Positions 8,665-15,877 of a stretch of DNA of 21,111 nucleotides are shown one piece after another. The stretch lies in assembly GCA_937923945.1 (NCBI GenBank), contig CALDWC010000107.1:1-21111 (forward strand), written 5' to 3'. Below the pieces are notes generated by a model. The model was given only the letters and a program-made list of their open reading frames with translations, was not told the origin of the DNA and searched no databases. Position numbers and translations under genes: made by a program. Origin of the DNA: an uncultured Treponema sp. Its GTDB lineage: Bacteria; Spirochaetota; Spirochaetia; Treponematales; Treponemataceae. Every line of letters begins with the position of its first letter. Within the stretch, counting starts at the first letter, position 1.

Positions 8665-9164
8665 ATGGTTTCATCCCCTCGCAACAACGTTGGAAAAAGA
8701 TTAAAAATTGCAAAAAGAATCGGCGCGGATATAACCGTTACCACCGTGCTTATCCAAAAATCAAGCTGCAAAAATTGCGGGACTGCGATATTGGTTCCGA
8801 AGATAAATCGTAACACAAAGAAAAGAAGCGATTGCACGATGAGCGCAATGAATGTTAAAAGAGCAAGGGCAAGCACTCGGTTGAGGTTGTATCGCCCGTG
8901 CAGTTTTCCCGCAATAAAAGCAATAATTACAAACGTCGCACTGTGTAAACCTAAAGGCGCGAGCGATAAAAAGTCCAAAACAAGCCCCGCAAAAAACGCG
9001 GCAACCGTTCCCGCCATCGAACCGTTATTAAAGGAAACAAAAAGCACCAAAATCAAAACAGTTTCCGGATGCCATTCAAAGAAATGAATATGTGAAATAA
9101 TCGCCGTATCAATCAGGCACAAAACAAGTGCAAACACAACCGAAAAGAAAACAACTTTTTTCAT
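8661..9164 (-). CDS. mreD: MreD, rod-shape-determining membrane protein
   Basis: A 167-residue, very hydrophobic protein with about five membrane spans, the size expected of MreD, which links MreC and the wall synthases to the MreB cytoskeleton. A polar segment precedes FNNGSMAGTVAAFFAGLVLDFLSLAPLG (about residues 46-73), a pattern common in MreD, where the family carries a conserved region with D near G-x-x-x-D-x-x. Sequence identity alone would be weak, but its place between mreC and mrdA, with 4-nt ATGA overlaps on both sides, settles the call. GAGGAA lies about 8 nt before the start. Confidence 0.92.
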   Translation of the reverse strand: MKKVVFFSVVFALVLCLIDTAIISHIHFFEWHPETVLILVLFVSFNNGSMAGTVAAFFAGLVLDFLSLAPLGLHSATFVIIAFIAGKLHGRYNLNRVLALALLTFIALIVQSLLFFVLRFIFGTNIAVPQFLQLDFWISTVVTVISAPILFAIFNLFPTLLRGDETI

Positions 9165-10027
9165 GGTATCAGTTCCTCATACCCGTTTGCCGAATCCAAA
9201 ACAAAAACATATTCCACCGAATCAAAATCAATTATCGGTGTCAGCTCCAGTTGAATTGAAGTTTCATAATCGTGTGAAATAATTTTTGTTACCGTTCCCA
9301 CCGGAATATTTTTTGGAAAAAACGAATTGTCGTCGAAACCGCTCGTTAAAACTTTTGAGCCGATTTGAATTTCCGACATACCGGTTTTTTTGACATATTG
9401 CATATTCAAAACGCCGTTCGTAATGCCGTTTCCGTTCGTGATGCCGCGATAACCCGACACTTCCAATTTACAGGCAACCGAACATTGATAATCATATAAC
9501 GGTAAAATCATCGAGGTATTTTGACCGACTTCGACAATCTTACCGACTAAGCCCATCTGTCCGTTTTGAAACGCAATTACGCTCATGTTTTTTTTAATGC
9601 CTTTTTTAATACCGGCATTGATAATAATTCCCGAATACAAGCGCGATGAATCAAAAGCAATAATTTCCGCCGGAATATTTTTTATGGAAATATTTTCCGA
9701 AAACCCCAGCAAGTTTTTCAGCTTTTTGTTTTCAACTTGCATATCGGCATTGACCCGTTGTAGAATTTCATAATCGGCAAGTTTTTCCTGAGCTTCCGCA
9801 TATTTTTGTTTTAATTCGCCCAATTCCCGAATTGCACTGACCGAATCGCCCAAAAAGGATGTTACCGAGTACAAAGCCCGTTCCGTTTGAGAAATAAACG
9901 AAAAGCCGGCTTGTTTAAAATTGGAAATAAAACCGCCACCCGAAAAGGCTAGCAGTGCAACGCTTAAAAAAATCAACACAATAAAAACAATAAAATCGGC
10001 TTGCAATTGAAAACGCTTTTTTTTCAT
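9161..10027 (-). CDS. mreC: MreC, periplasmic rod-shape-determining protein
   Basis: A 288-residue protein with one N-terminal membrane anchor (about 12-31), a coiled coil rich in E, K, L and Q (about 68-108) and a periplasmic beta domain containing GIIINAGIKKGI (132-143), the usual VN-x-G-x-x-x-G-I motif, and GLVGKIVEVG. MreC organises PBP2 and RodA along the MreB track. It is the first gene of the operon and has its own promoter at 10108-10136. MreB, which usually sits directly upstream, is absent here: the next gene is the divergent brnQ. The ribosome binding site (GGGATAAGT) is weak. The leader carries a copy of the dispersed repeat. Confidence 0.95.
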   Translation of the reverse strand: MKKKRFQLQADFIVFIVLIFLSVALLAFSGGGFISNFKQAGFSFISQTERALYSVTSFLGDSVSAIRELGELKQKYAEAQEKLADYEILQRVNADMQVENKKLKNLLGFSENISIKNIPAEIIAFDSSRLYSGIIINAGIKKGIKKNMSVIAFQNGQMGLVGKIVEVGQNTSMILPLYDYQCSVACKLEVSGYRGITNGNGITNGVLNMQYVKKTGMSEIQIGSKVLTSGFDDNSFFPKNIPVGTVTKIISHDYETSIQLELTPIIDFDSVEYVFVLDSANGYEELIP

Positions 10028-10043
10028 TACTTATCCCGCTTAT

Positions 10044-10090
10044 GAGAACGCTGATTAAAGGCTTGTTTGATACTATTTTACAGCGTTTCG
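10044..10090. repeat. Dispersed repeat copy in the mreC leader
   Basis: GAACGCTGATTAAAGGCTTG (10046-10065) matches 13981-14001 with one base missing. The distal side, CAGCGTTTC (10081-10089), is inverse to the start (ACGCTG/CAGCGT), so the copy can fold. The middle differs from the other copies. It lies within the predicted 5' untranslated region of the mre operon. Confidence 0.7.
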
Positions 10091-10107
10091 GTTGCATATG
10101 ACGTGGT

Positions 10108-10136
10108 ATTATACGTGTTTTACCGTAAATTGTAAA
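10108..10136 (-). promoter_or_regulatory. Promoter of the mreC-mreD-mrdA-rodA operon
   Basis: On the minus strand TTTACA (10131-10136), 17 bp, TATAAT (10108-10113). Predicted start is near 10101, giving a leader of about 74 nt that includes the repeat at 10044-10090. Confidence 0.75.
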
Positions 10137-10189
10137 GACCCGTTTCCGGTTTTTGCACGGTTTTCAGTTTTAAATGCTACTATCATATC

Positions 10190-10218
10190 TTGACAAAAGG
10201 CATATATTCCGTTATGAT
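10190..10218 (+). promoter_or_regulatory. Promoter of brnQ
   Basis: TTGACA (10190-10195), 17 bp, TATGAT (10213-10218), start near 10225. It is divergent from, and does not overlap, the mreC promoter. Confidence 0.8.
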
Positions 10219-10254
10219 TTTCTTATTTTACAGTAGTGCAGTCAGGAGGCTGGG

Positions 10255-11580
10255 ATGCATAAAAAGGTCAGTGATGTTTTACTTGTCGGTTTTGCTTTGT
10301 TTGCAATGTATTTCGGTGCAGGCAATTTGATTTTTCCACCGACACTCGGTGCCGTAGCGGGGACACAGTGGGGACTCGGTTTTTTCGGGTTTTTACTGTC
10401 TGAAGTCGGACTCACGATTTGCGGTTTGATTGCGATTGTACAAGCCGACGGAAATGCCGATAAATTTTCTGAAGGATTACCGCGTTGGGCAGCCGTGCTT
10501 CTTTTTTCAACTATTTCATTAATCATTGGACCGCTTTATGCAATTCCGCGTACCGCCGCAACAACATTTGAAATCGCTATTATGCCGGTTGCGCAAAGCA
10601 GTTTCGGTACAAGCGGACTCGGTGTATCCATTACCGGTGTTATCACGAAACTGATATTCTTTTCAATTACGTTAATTTTCGTTATTACACCGAACAATAT
10701 AATCGATAAAATCGGAAAACTTTTGACGCCGTTTTTGTTAATTGCATTGACCTTCCTTATATTCAAAGGAATTTTTTCCCCGCTTGCTCAAATTACTTCG
10801 GCTCCAATTGAAAAAAATATTTTTGAATTCGGCTTAAAGCAAGGATATCAAACGATGGACGCTCTCGGTACGGTGCTTTTCGGGGTGATGCTTGTCAACA
10901 CAATGAAAGAAAAAGGTTACACGGACGGTAAGCCGCTTTTCAGAATGTCAGTCATTGCAAGTATTGTCGCCTGTCTCGGACTTGCGCTCGTATACGGCGG
11001 TTTAACCTATTTGGGAGCGACAGCAAATGCCGTGATTCCGATCGAAACGGAGCGAACAACGCGGTTAGTTCTTTTAGCGCAAGCATTGTGGGGACCGATC
11101 GGCGGCGTTATTTTGGGTTTTTCCGTAGCATTGGCTTGTTTAACGACAGCGATTGGATTGATTGCACCGTTTATCGATTATTTCAGCAAACTTTTCAAAG
11201 TACCGACAAAAGTTATGGCGATCATCGCTGTTGTCATCAGCTTTTTTACATCATTAAAAGGCGTTGACGAAATTATCAAAATCGCAGGTCCCATTCTTGA
11301 AATTTTATACCCGATTATGATTGTCCTTGTTTTTATGATGTTTTTGCGAAATGTGCTACCAAATTTTTGGTTTAAACGGGGAGCTGTTACCGCAACGGCA
11401 ATCATCGGCTGTATCATGGCGATTTTCTCCGTTGCACAAAATGCGATTCCGCGCAGTATAGTGAACTTTATAACAAACTTACCGCTCTTCGATATCGGGT
11501 TCGCATGGTTTATTCCCGCCGTTGTATGCGGTTTGCTTGCCGGTATTATCGGTATAGTGAGCGGTGCAAAAAAAGCATAA
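10255..11580 (+). CDS. brnQ: Branched-chain amino acid transporter, LIVCS family
   Basis: A 441-residue inner-membrane symporter that takes up leucine, isoleucine and valine with a cation. About twelve hydrophobic spans are visible, and the family signature MYFGAGNLIFPPTLG occupies about residues 17-31. The length is normal. AGGAGG at 10244-10249 is well placed for the ATG at 10255. It forms a single-gene unit with its own promoter and a hairpin at 11608-11638 behind it. Auxotrophic host-associated spirochaetes are expected to import these amino acids; the link to lifestyle is inference. Confidence 0.95.
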   Translation: MHKKVSDVLLVGFALFAMYFGAGNLIFPPTLGAVAGTQWGLGFFGFLLSEVGLTICGLIAIVQADGNADKFSEGLPRWAAVLLFSTISLIIGPLYAIPRTAATTFEIAIMPVAQSSFGTSGLGVSITGVITKLIFFSITLIFVITPNNIIDKIGKLLTPFLLIALTFLIFKGIFSPLAQITSAPIEKNIFEFGLKQGYQTMDALGTVLFGVMLVNTMKEKGYTDGKPLFRMSVIASIVACLGLALVYGGLTYLGATANAVIPIETERTTRLVLLAQALWGPIGGVILGFSVALACLTTAIGLIAPFIDYFSKLFKVPTKVMAIIAVVISFFTSLKGVDEIIKIAGPILEILYPIMIVLVFMMFLRNVLPNFWFKRGAVTATAIIGCIMAIFSVAQNAIPRSIVNFITNLPLFDIGFAWFIPAVVCGLLAGIIGIVSGAKKA

Positions 11581-11607
11581 GAAACCGCAGTACGATTTGA
11601 CTGAAAA

Positions 11608-11638
11608 CACACTGAGTTTTAAGTCAAAACTCAGTGTG
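11608..11638. terminator. Terminator-like hairpin after brnQ
   Basis: Perfect 13-bp stem CACACTGAGTTTT (11608-11620), loop AAGTC, then the complement 11626-11638. The plus-strand tail AATTAAAA is not a T-run, while on the minus strand the stem is followed by TTTTC. The stem resembles the one at 14106-14136 (both contain the core ACTGAGTTTT/GTGAGTTTT type). The 180 bp that follow (11639-11822) hold no gene. Confidence 0.7.
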
Positions 11639-11822
11639 AATTAAAAAAAGCGTAATAAGTTTTCCCCCTCCCGGATGGCAAAAATATTAGCAAGAACTTC
11701 ATAGATCGACGCAAAAACAACTCCGTATTTCTCGGTCGTTTTTGTCAAGTGTTCGTGTGGCTTGTATTCATAGTATGATTTTAAAATTTCTAAACAATTT
11801 TAAATAATTAGATATTTTTATC

Positions 11823-11851
11823 TTGACATTTTTTTTCTTACGTGCTAGCCT
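11823..11851 (+). promoter_or_regulatory. Promoter of the PSP1-domain gene
   Basis: TTGACA (11823-11828), 17 bp, TAGCCT (11846-11851), preceded by TGC (11843-11845) as an extended -10. The predicted start near 11858 leaves a leader of about 10 nt. The TTG of the -35 box opens a longer reading frame, which is therefore not the true start. Confidence 0.65.
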
Positions 11852-11867
11852 ATTTGGAAACGCTGAT

Positions 11868-12893
11868 ATGATTAACAATCAAACCAATTCAGTCAATACA
11901 AATATGTTGGCTGATAACAATTTTAAAAGTTTTGATGATGTACCTCCGCCGTCCACGGGTAAGCGAACGCAAAACCGTGATGCGTTTGACGGCGAAGTAT
12001 TGAATTGCGAATTTGAAAATGCATCGGACGGCGGACATTTACCGGATCTGGTATATTCTATTGTTTTGGATTATTGCCGCGAATGTCATTACGGCGCTTG
12101 TGAAGATGACACCGCTCATTTTCAACGCGGTGATTTTGTCGTTGCAAAAACAAAATACGGTGCCGATGTCGTCCGTATTGCCGGTGGTTCGCTTCGGCGA
12201 CCTGACTATATTAAACGCAAAGATTTAATTTGCATTAAGCGGCTTGCAACAAAAGCAGAAATGGATCGTTTTTACGAGAATAAAAATAGGATTCCCGAAG
12301 CAAATAAAATATTTAAACAAAAAGTTTCAGATAATGCTTTAAAAATGCTGCTCATCGCTTCTCATTTTTTAGCTGCCGAACCGAAACTCATATTTTTCTT
12401 CACGGCGGATAATCGCGTTGATTTTCGAAAGTTAGTAAAAGATTTAGTCGCCGTGTTTAAACTCCGGGTTGAATTGCGCCAAATTGCCGTGCGCGATGAA
12501 TCTCGTATTGTCGGCGGTTTAGGGCAGTGCGGAAGGGCTTTTTGTTGTTGTTCATGTATGGGCGATAAACTTCCGACTGTTTCTACCAAGATGGCGCGTG
12601 AACAGGGCGTTTCGCTTTTAACGCAAAAAGTTTCCGGACCTTGTGGACGATTACTCTGCTGTCTCTCGTTTGAACATGAATGGTATGCAAAAGAGCGAAC
12701 CAATTTTCCGCCGATCGGTTTTACCTTTTTAGTGAACGGTTACAACTTTACCGTAACCGATGTCAATATGGTTATGGGCTATGTTATGGTATCCGATCAC
12801 CAAGCGCGCAGCATAAAATCATCCGTTGAAAATTTTTATTATGAAAACGGACGTTGGCAAGTCGATCAGCAGTATTTTGAGGATTTATTGTAG
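11868..12893 (+). CDS. PSP1 C-terminal domain protein, RicT/YaaT-like
   Basis: A 341-residue cytosolic protein. The central and C-terminal part is the PSP1 domain known from Bacillus YaaT (RicT), a subunit of the iron-sulfur Ric/Y complex that acts on RNase Y and on phosphorelay regulation. The diagnostic motif GGLGQCGRAFCCC has C221, C226, C227, C228 and C230, and it is followed by STKMAREQGVSLLTQKVSGPCGRLLCCLSFE with C259, C264 and C265. The N-terminal 45 residues are N- and Q-rich and variable. The start is placed at ATG 11868, behind GGAAA, because the longer frame begins inside the -35 box. Its role in spirochaetes is not known from this sequence. Neither RicA nor RicF is adjacent. Confidence 0.88.
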   Translation: MINNQTNSVNTNMLADNNFKSFDDVPPPSTGKRTQNRDAFDGEVLNCEFENASDGGHLPDLVYSIVLDYCRECHYGACEDDTAHFQRGDFVVAKTKYGADVVRIAGGSLRRPDYIKRKDLICIKRLATKAEMDRFYENKNRIPEANKIFKQKVSDNALKMLLIASHFLAAEPKLIFFFTADNRVDFRKLVKDLVAVFKLRVELRQIAVRDESRIVGGLGQCGRAFCCCSCMGDKLPTVSTKMAREQGVSLLTQKVSGPCGRLLCCLSFEHEWYAKERTNFPPIGFTFLVNGYNFTVTDVNMVMGYVMVSDHQARSIKSSVENFYYENGRWQVDQQYFEDLL

Positions 12894-12930
12894 ATATTGT
12901 TTCAGTGAGAATGTCGCTCAAACCGATATC

Positions 12931-12959
12931 TTGACAAAGCGGTTGATTGGAGGTATAAA
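12931..12959 (+). promoter_or_regulatory. Near-consensus promoter of the epimerase gene
   Basis: TTGACA (12931-12936), 17 bp, TATAAA (12954-12959). Transcription should start at about 12965-12966, on the ATG itself. A GGAGG at 12949-12953 lies inside the spacer, so it would be present only in read-through transcripts from the PSP1 gene. Confidence 0.7.
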
Positions 12960-12964
12960 TAACT

Positions 12965-13990
12965 ATGACCTATTGTATTACCGGCGTTGCAGGTTTTATC
13001 GGATATTCGATTGCAAAAACTTTACTTGAACAGGGACACGCTGTTTTAGGTGTTGATGCGATTAATGACTATTATTCTATAAATTTAAAAGAAATGCGTT
13101 TGAGTATTTTGCGAAAACATCCCCTTTTTAAGTTTTACCGCGAAGATATAAAAAACTTTGAAGTTATCGATCGCATTTTTACGAAGTACACCGCAGAAAA
13201 ACATTCGGTGAATTATATTATCCATTTAGCGGCGCAGGCGGGAGTACGTTACAGTTTGGAAAATCCTTTTGCGTACGGAGCATCAAACTTGGACGGGTTT
13301 TTAACAATGCTGGAAATTGCCCGCAAGTTTCAGCCGGAGCATTTTATGTTTGCGTCAAGTTCGTCGGTGTACGGCTTGAATCGTAAGACGCCGTATGCGG
13401 AGCGGGATGCGGTCGATCACCCGATTAGTTTATACGCAGCGACAAAGAAAGCGAACGAAATGATGGCGCATGCGTATAGTCATCTGTATAAAATTCCGAC
13501 GACGGGGCTGCGCTTTTTTACCGTGTACGGTCCGCTCGGTCGACCGGATATGGCGTACTTTAAGTTTGCACAACGCATTCTTGCGGGAGAGCCGATTGAC
13601 GTATTCAACAATGGGGATTTAAAACGGGACTTTACCTATATCGATGATATTGTGCGGGGCGTTTTAGATTTGGCAAAGCAGCCGCCGAAAGAACGACCGA
13701 ACTTTGATAACGAAGCGGCGGGACCGGACTCCTCGGCGGCTCCGTTTGAAATTTATAATATAGGAAACGAGCATCCTGAAAATTTACTCGCTTTCATAGA
13801 GTTGCTTGAAAAGCATTTGGGCAAAACGGCGCGGAAAAACTTTTTGCCGATGCAGCCCGGAGACGTGTATATCACGGCAGCCGATACGTCAAAATTATTC
13901 AAAGCGATTTCTTGGAAACCGACAACGTCCCTTGATGCCGGGTTGGAAAAATTTTGCGCTTGGTTTAAAGAATACTATCGGAAACGCTGA
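12965..13990 (+). CDS. NAD-dependent epimerase, UDP-glucuronate 4-epimerase-like (extended SDR)
   Basis: A 341-residue extended short-chain dehydrogenase. The Rossmann motif is G7-V-A-G10-F-I-G13 with D31 as the NAD-binding acid. SSSSVYG (131-137) and Y157-x-x-x-K161 form the catalytic set. The segments VDAINDYYSINLKEMR (30-45), HLAAQAGVRYSLENPFAY and TGLRFFTVYGPLGRPDMAYFKF-type spacing are typical of UDP-glucuronate 4-epimerases, which make UDP-galacturonate for surface polysaccharide. UDP-glucose 4-epimerase is the alternative. No other glycan genes are nearby. The last codons and the stop (CGG AAA CGC TGA) coincide with the start of a dispersed repeat, so the native C-terminus may have been trimmed or replaced. 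The GGAGG lies 11 nt before the ATG, unusually far, and the promoter predicts a leaderless message. Confidence 0.88.
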   Translation: MTYCITGVAGFIGYSIAKTLLEQGHAVLGVDAINDYYSINLKEMRLSILRKHPLFKFYREDIKNFEVIDRIFTKYTAEKHSVNYIIHLAAQAGVRYSLENPFAYGASNLDGFLTMLEIARKFQPEHFMFASSSSVYGLNRKTPYAERDAVDHPISLYAATKKANEMMAHAYSHLYKIPTTGLRFFTVYGPLGRPDMAYFKFAQRILAGEPIDVFNNGDLKRDFTYIDDIVRGVLDLAKQPPKERPNFDNEAAGPDSSAAPFEIYNIGNEHPENLLAFIELLEKHLGKTARKNFLPMQPGDVYITAADTSKLFKAISWKPTTSLDAGLEKFCAWFKEYYRKR

Positions 13991-14086
13991 TTAAAGGCTT
14001 GACGCCGTTTACCGGCGTTTCCTAATTGTTTCTCAATGTTCAGTATAAGTGACGCTGGACATTTTTGAAAGATGCCCTCAATTCTC
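13980..14086. repeat. Modular dispersed repeat overlapping the epimerase 3' end
   Basis: Core 13980-14022 has terminal inverted ends GGAAACGC/GCGTTTCC and an inner palindrome ACGCCG-TTTAC-CGGCGT. The first 37 bases match 16063-16099 with one mismatch. The last module, 14070-14086, is the exact complement of 20755-20771 (GAGAATTGAGGGCATCT), in the same relative order as in the copy at 20732-20813, but with about 47 extra bases between modules. Confidence 0.8.
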
Positions 14087-14105
14087 ACTGGAATTCGGGT
14101 AGATT

Positions 14106-14141
14106 CGCAGTGAGTTTTAGGGGAAAACTCACTGCGTTTTT
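14106..14141 (+). terminator. Intrinsic terminator after the epimerase gene
   Basis: Perfect 13-bp stem CGCAGTGAGTTTT (14106-14118), loop AGGGG, complement 14124-14136, then TTTTT. It lies 115 bp after the epimerase stop, beyond the repeat. Confidence 0.85.
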
Positions 14142-14385
14142 GTAGACAAGTTTGTGATACTGCCGGCAATAAGTCCGTAATACTATCAATGGCATTGAGC
14201 GGAAAATCCCAATCTACCACACAAAGGCAACACTTTTAGCCTCATAATATAATGTGCTTTAAAAAATTTTGTTTTGAATATTAGGAGGTACCGTTTTATT
14301 TCCATAAGTGCCACTTATTAAGATCAACATTCATATAGATATCAACGACTCCCTGCACCGCTTTATCTTTGCAATATTTATTCAC
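14142..14385. other. Intergenic stretch with an in-frame extension of the regulator ORF
   Basis: No independent gene is supported here. On the minus strand, directly after the TAG stop of the regulator (14386-14388), the same frame continues from a GTG (14383-14385) for 29 codons to a TAA at 14296-14298, with protein-like residues such as VDIYMNVDLNKW. It could be the tail of a once longer protein, a tiny ORF or chance. The rest (14142-14295) shows no recognisable feature. Confidence 0.3.
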
Positions 14386-14700
14386 CTATTTCAGCAGTGC
14401 CGCAAGGTGTTCGGCATAGGCTTTTACCGCACGGCGGCCTTTTGGAGTCGCCGCATATAACGTCAAAGGCTTGCGGTCAACAAATGTTTTTTCCGAAGTG
14501 ATGTAGCCTGCCTCTTCAAGCTTTTTGCAATGAACGGCTAAATTTCCATCACTTGCAGCCACTTTTTCCCGCAAGAGCGTAAACTCTATTTTTTTACAGC
14601 CGAGCAAAACGGACATAACTGCAAGGCGTAATCGTGAAGATAAAAGTTCATCAAACAAACTATGATCAAAATTTTTTTCTTCATACGTACGATCGTTCAT
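14386..14700 (-). CDS. Winged-helix DNA-binding transcriptional regulator
   Basis: A 104-residue protein of the ArsR/MarR-like type with one winged helix. FDELLSSRLRLAVMSVLLG leads into the fold, DGNLAVHCKKLEEAGYI (about 51-67) is the recognition region, and TLYAATPKGRRAV is the wing and terminal helix. It resembles the HTH_34-type regulators often paired with membrane proteins. The start at the ATG complementary to 14698-14700 is used; an upstream extension would run into the membrane protein gene. It begins one base after the stop of that gene (14702), so it is the last gene of a three-gene operon, and the palindromes over the operon promoter make autoregulation plausible (inference). Confidence 0.85.
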   Translation of the reverse strand: MNDRTYEEKNFDHSLFDELLSSRLRLAVMSVLLGCKKIEFTLLREKVAASDGNLAVHCKKLEEAGYITSEKTFVDRKPLTLYAATPKGRRAVKAYAEHLAALLK

Positions 14701-14701
14701 G

Positions 14702-15310
14702 TTATACCCGCTTCTTTTTTCTGTTGTGCAGCAACACAATAGCTGCGGGAACGGCAAACAAGGAAAAAGCCGCTATTCCGATAATCAGCGGAGCGATAAA
14801 ACTGTCGCTTACAAAAAGACAAGCAACAGCGCTGAGTACCCAGCCGCCGGCAATGACAAATAATACCAGTCTGCATTTTTTTTGTATGATTGCCCCGCTC
14901 GTAATACATCCTATCGCAAGGAGAAGTGCGATTATAAAAAACACAGCATTAAACGTAAGTTTTTCTAAAATCGCAAGAACAAAGCTTAAAACTATTCCAC
15001 CGGTGATTGATCCCCATAAAACCGAAAAGAGAGTATCGGACACTCTTTTAATTTTTGTCTTCGATATTCGCCGATAATAGATGTTCAAACAGAGAGGGCA
15101 AATCGCCATCAAGACAAACCACAAAACCCAAATAAATTTTCCTTGCCCGATATATCCCAAATACCAACTTAATCCGGTTCCCGCCGGAACTGCAAGTCCG
15201 TACAGCAAAAAGGGTAGGAGCATTTCTTCGATGTCGGCTTGTGCATCTTCAGCTAAATCCGCTATTAACGCAAGGCGTTTTTCAATTTCAAAATCTTTCA
15301 TTTCAGACAT
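14702..15310 (-). CDS. Polytopic membrane protein of unknown function
   Basis: A 202-residue protein, not recognised by name. The first 30 residues are polar and acidic (IADLAEDAQADIEEM), followed by about six hydrophobic spans, with positively charged ends between them (YYRRISKTKIKR) and a basic C-terminus (HNRKKKRV), so the C-terminus is probably cytosolic. AAGGAG sits about 8 nt before the ATG complementary to 15308-15310. It lies 16 bp after the exported protein gene and abuts the regulator. The arrangement of membrane protein plus small winged-helix regulator resembles self-controlled envelope-stress or permease modules; no substrate can be stated. Confidence 0.8.
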   Translation of the reverse strand: MSEMKDFEIEKRLALIADLAEDAQADIEEMLLPFLLYGLAVPAGTGLSWYLGYIGQGKFIWVLWFVLMAICPLCLNIYYRRISKTKIKRVSDTLFSVLWGSITGGIVLSFVLAILEKLTFNAVFFIIALLLAIGCITSGAIIQKKCRLVLFVIAGGWVLSAVACLFVSDSFIAPLIIGIAAFSLFAVPAAIVLLHNRKKKRV

Positions 15311-15326
15311 TATTTTGCTCCTTGAA

Positions 15327-15851
15327 TTACTTTTGTACCGGAATACAATATCGAAATCCTGTTTTTGCAGTAAAGCCGTTTATATCGAAACTTTTCTTTG
15401 TAGCAAATCCACTTCCACCCAGCTCGATAAAATACGAAAAGCCGGTCGGCTCCGGAGCGACATAAAACTCAAAGCCGAAAAATCCGCCGCCACCGAAAAG
15501 GACTTTTTTTTCATCCGCTGAAGCGGGAAACACAAAAATGGGACCGCCTCCGCCGTAAAGACGAATGTTCGCACTTTCCATCAAAGAACCGCCCATAAAG
15601 TAAAAGTCTACTTGGTAATAAGTTTTCCGGTCGGCATTTTTACGGAAAAATATTCCTCCGTTACTTTTAAACGAAAAGTGATTTCCAAAAAACCAGGGAG
15701 CCGTTATCCCTGCCGACATCCCAAAATCAGTGGCGCCGTTGGCATTCAGTGCAAAATCGAGCCCGACTCCAAAAGCATCTTTTGACGCTGCACTTTCTGC
15801 GTATAATCCGAAAGCACACAAAAATAAACATAATGCTAAAATCTTTTTCAT
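15327..15851 (-). CDS. Exported outer-membrane beta-barrel-like protein
   Basis: A 174-residue protein with a clear signal peptide (MKKILALCLFLCAFGLYAES, cleavage probably after YAES or nearby). The mature part is rich in G, F, Y and alternating hydrophobic residues (FGVGLDFALNANGATDFGMSAGI, LYGGGGPIFVFPAS, FGGGGFFGFEFYVAP), as in small barrels. It is not recognised as a named family. First gene of the operon, with AAGGAT before the ATG complementary to 15849-15851 and a perfect consensus promoter. A surface-exposed or periplasmic barrel is inferred from composition only. Confidence 0.75.
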   Translation of the reverse strand: MKKILALCLFLCAFGLYAESAASKDAFGVGLDFALNANGATDFGMSAGITAPWFFGNHFSFKSNGGIFFRKNADRKTYYQVDFYFMGGSLMESANIRLYGGGGPIFVFPASADEKKVLFGGGGFFGFEFYVAPEPTGFSYFIELGGSGFATKKSFDINGFTAKTGFRYCIPVQK

Positions 15852-15877
15852 AAAGCGTATATCCTTATATCAGATAA

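Noticed and set aside
8665..9087. 140-residue plus-strand frame opposite mreD
   Set aside because: Lysine- and threonine-rich shadow of a hydrophobic gene; mreD is fixed by its overlaps with mreC and mrdA.
11823..11867. Longer start for the PSP1 protein from TTG at 11823
   Set aside because: That TTG is the -35 box of the gene's own promoter, so it cannot be in the mRNA.
13975..14220. 81-residue minus-strand frame
   Set aside because: Starts at GTG without a binding site and runs through the terminator stem and the dispersed repeat; the frame is most likely a product of these repeats.
14634..15077. 147-residue plus-strand frame across the regulator and membrane protein genes
   Set aside because: Antisense to two genes with good signals; no initiation site.
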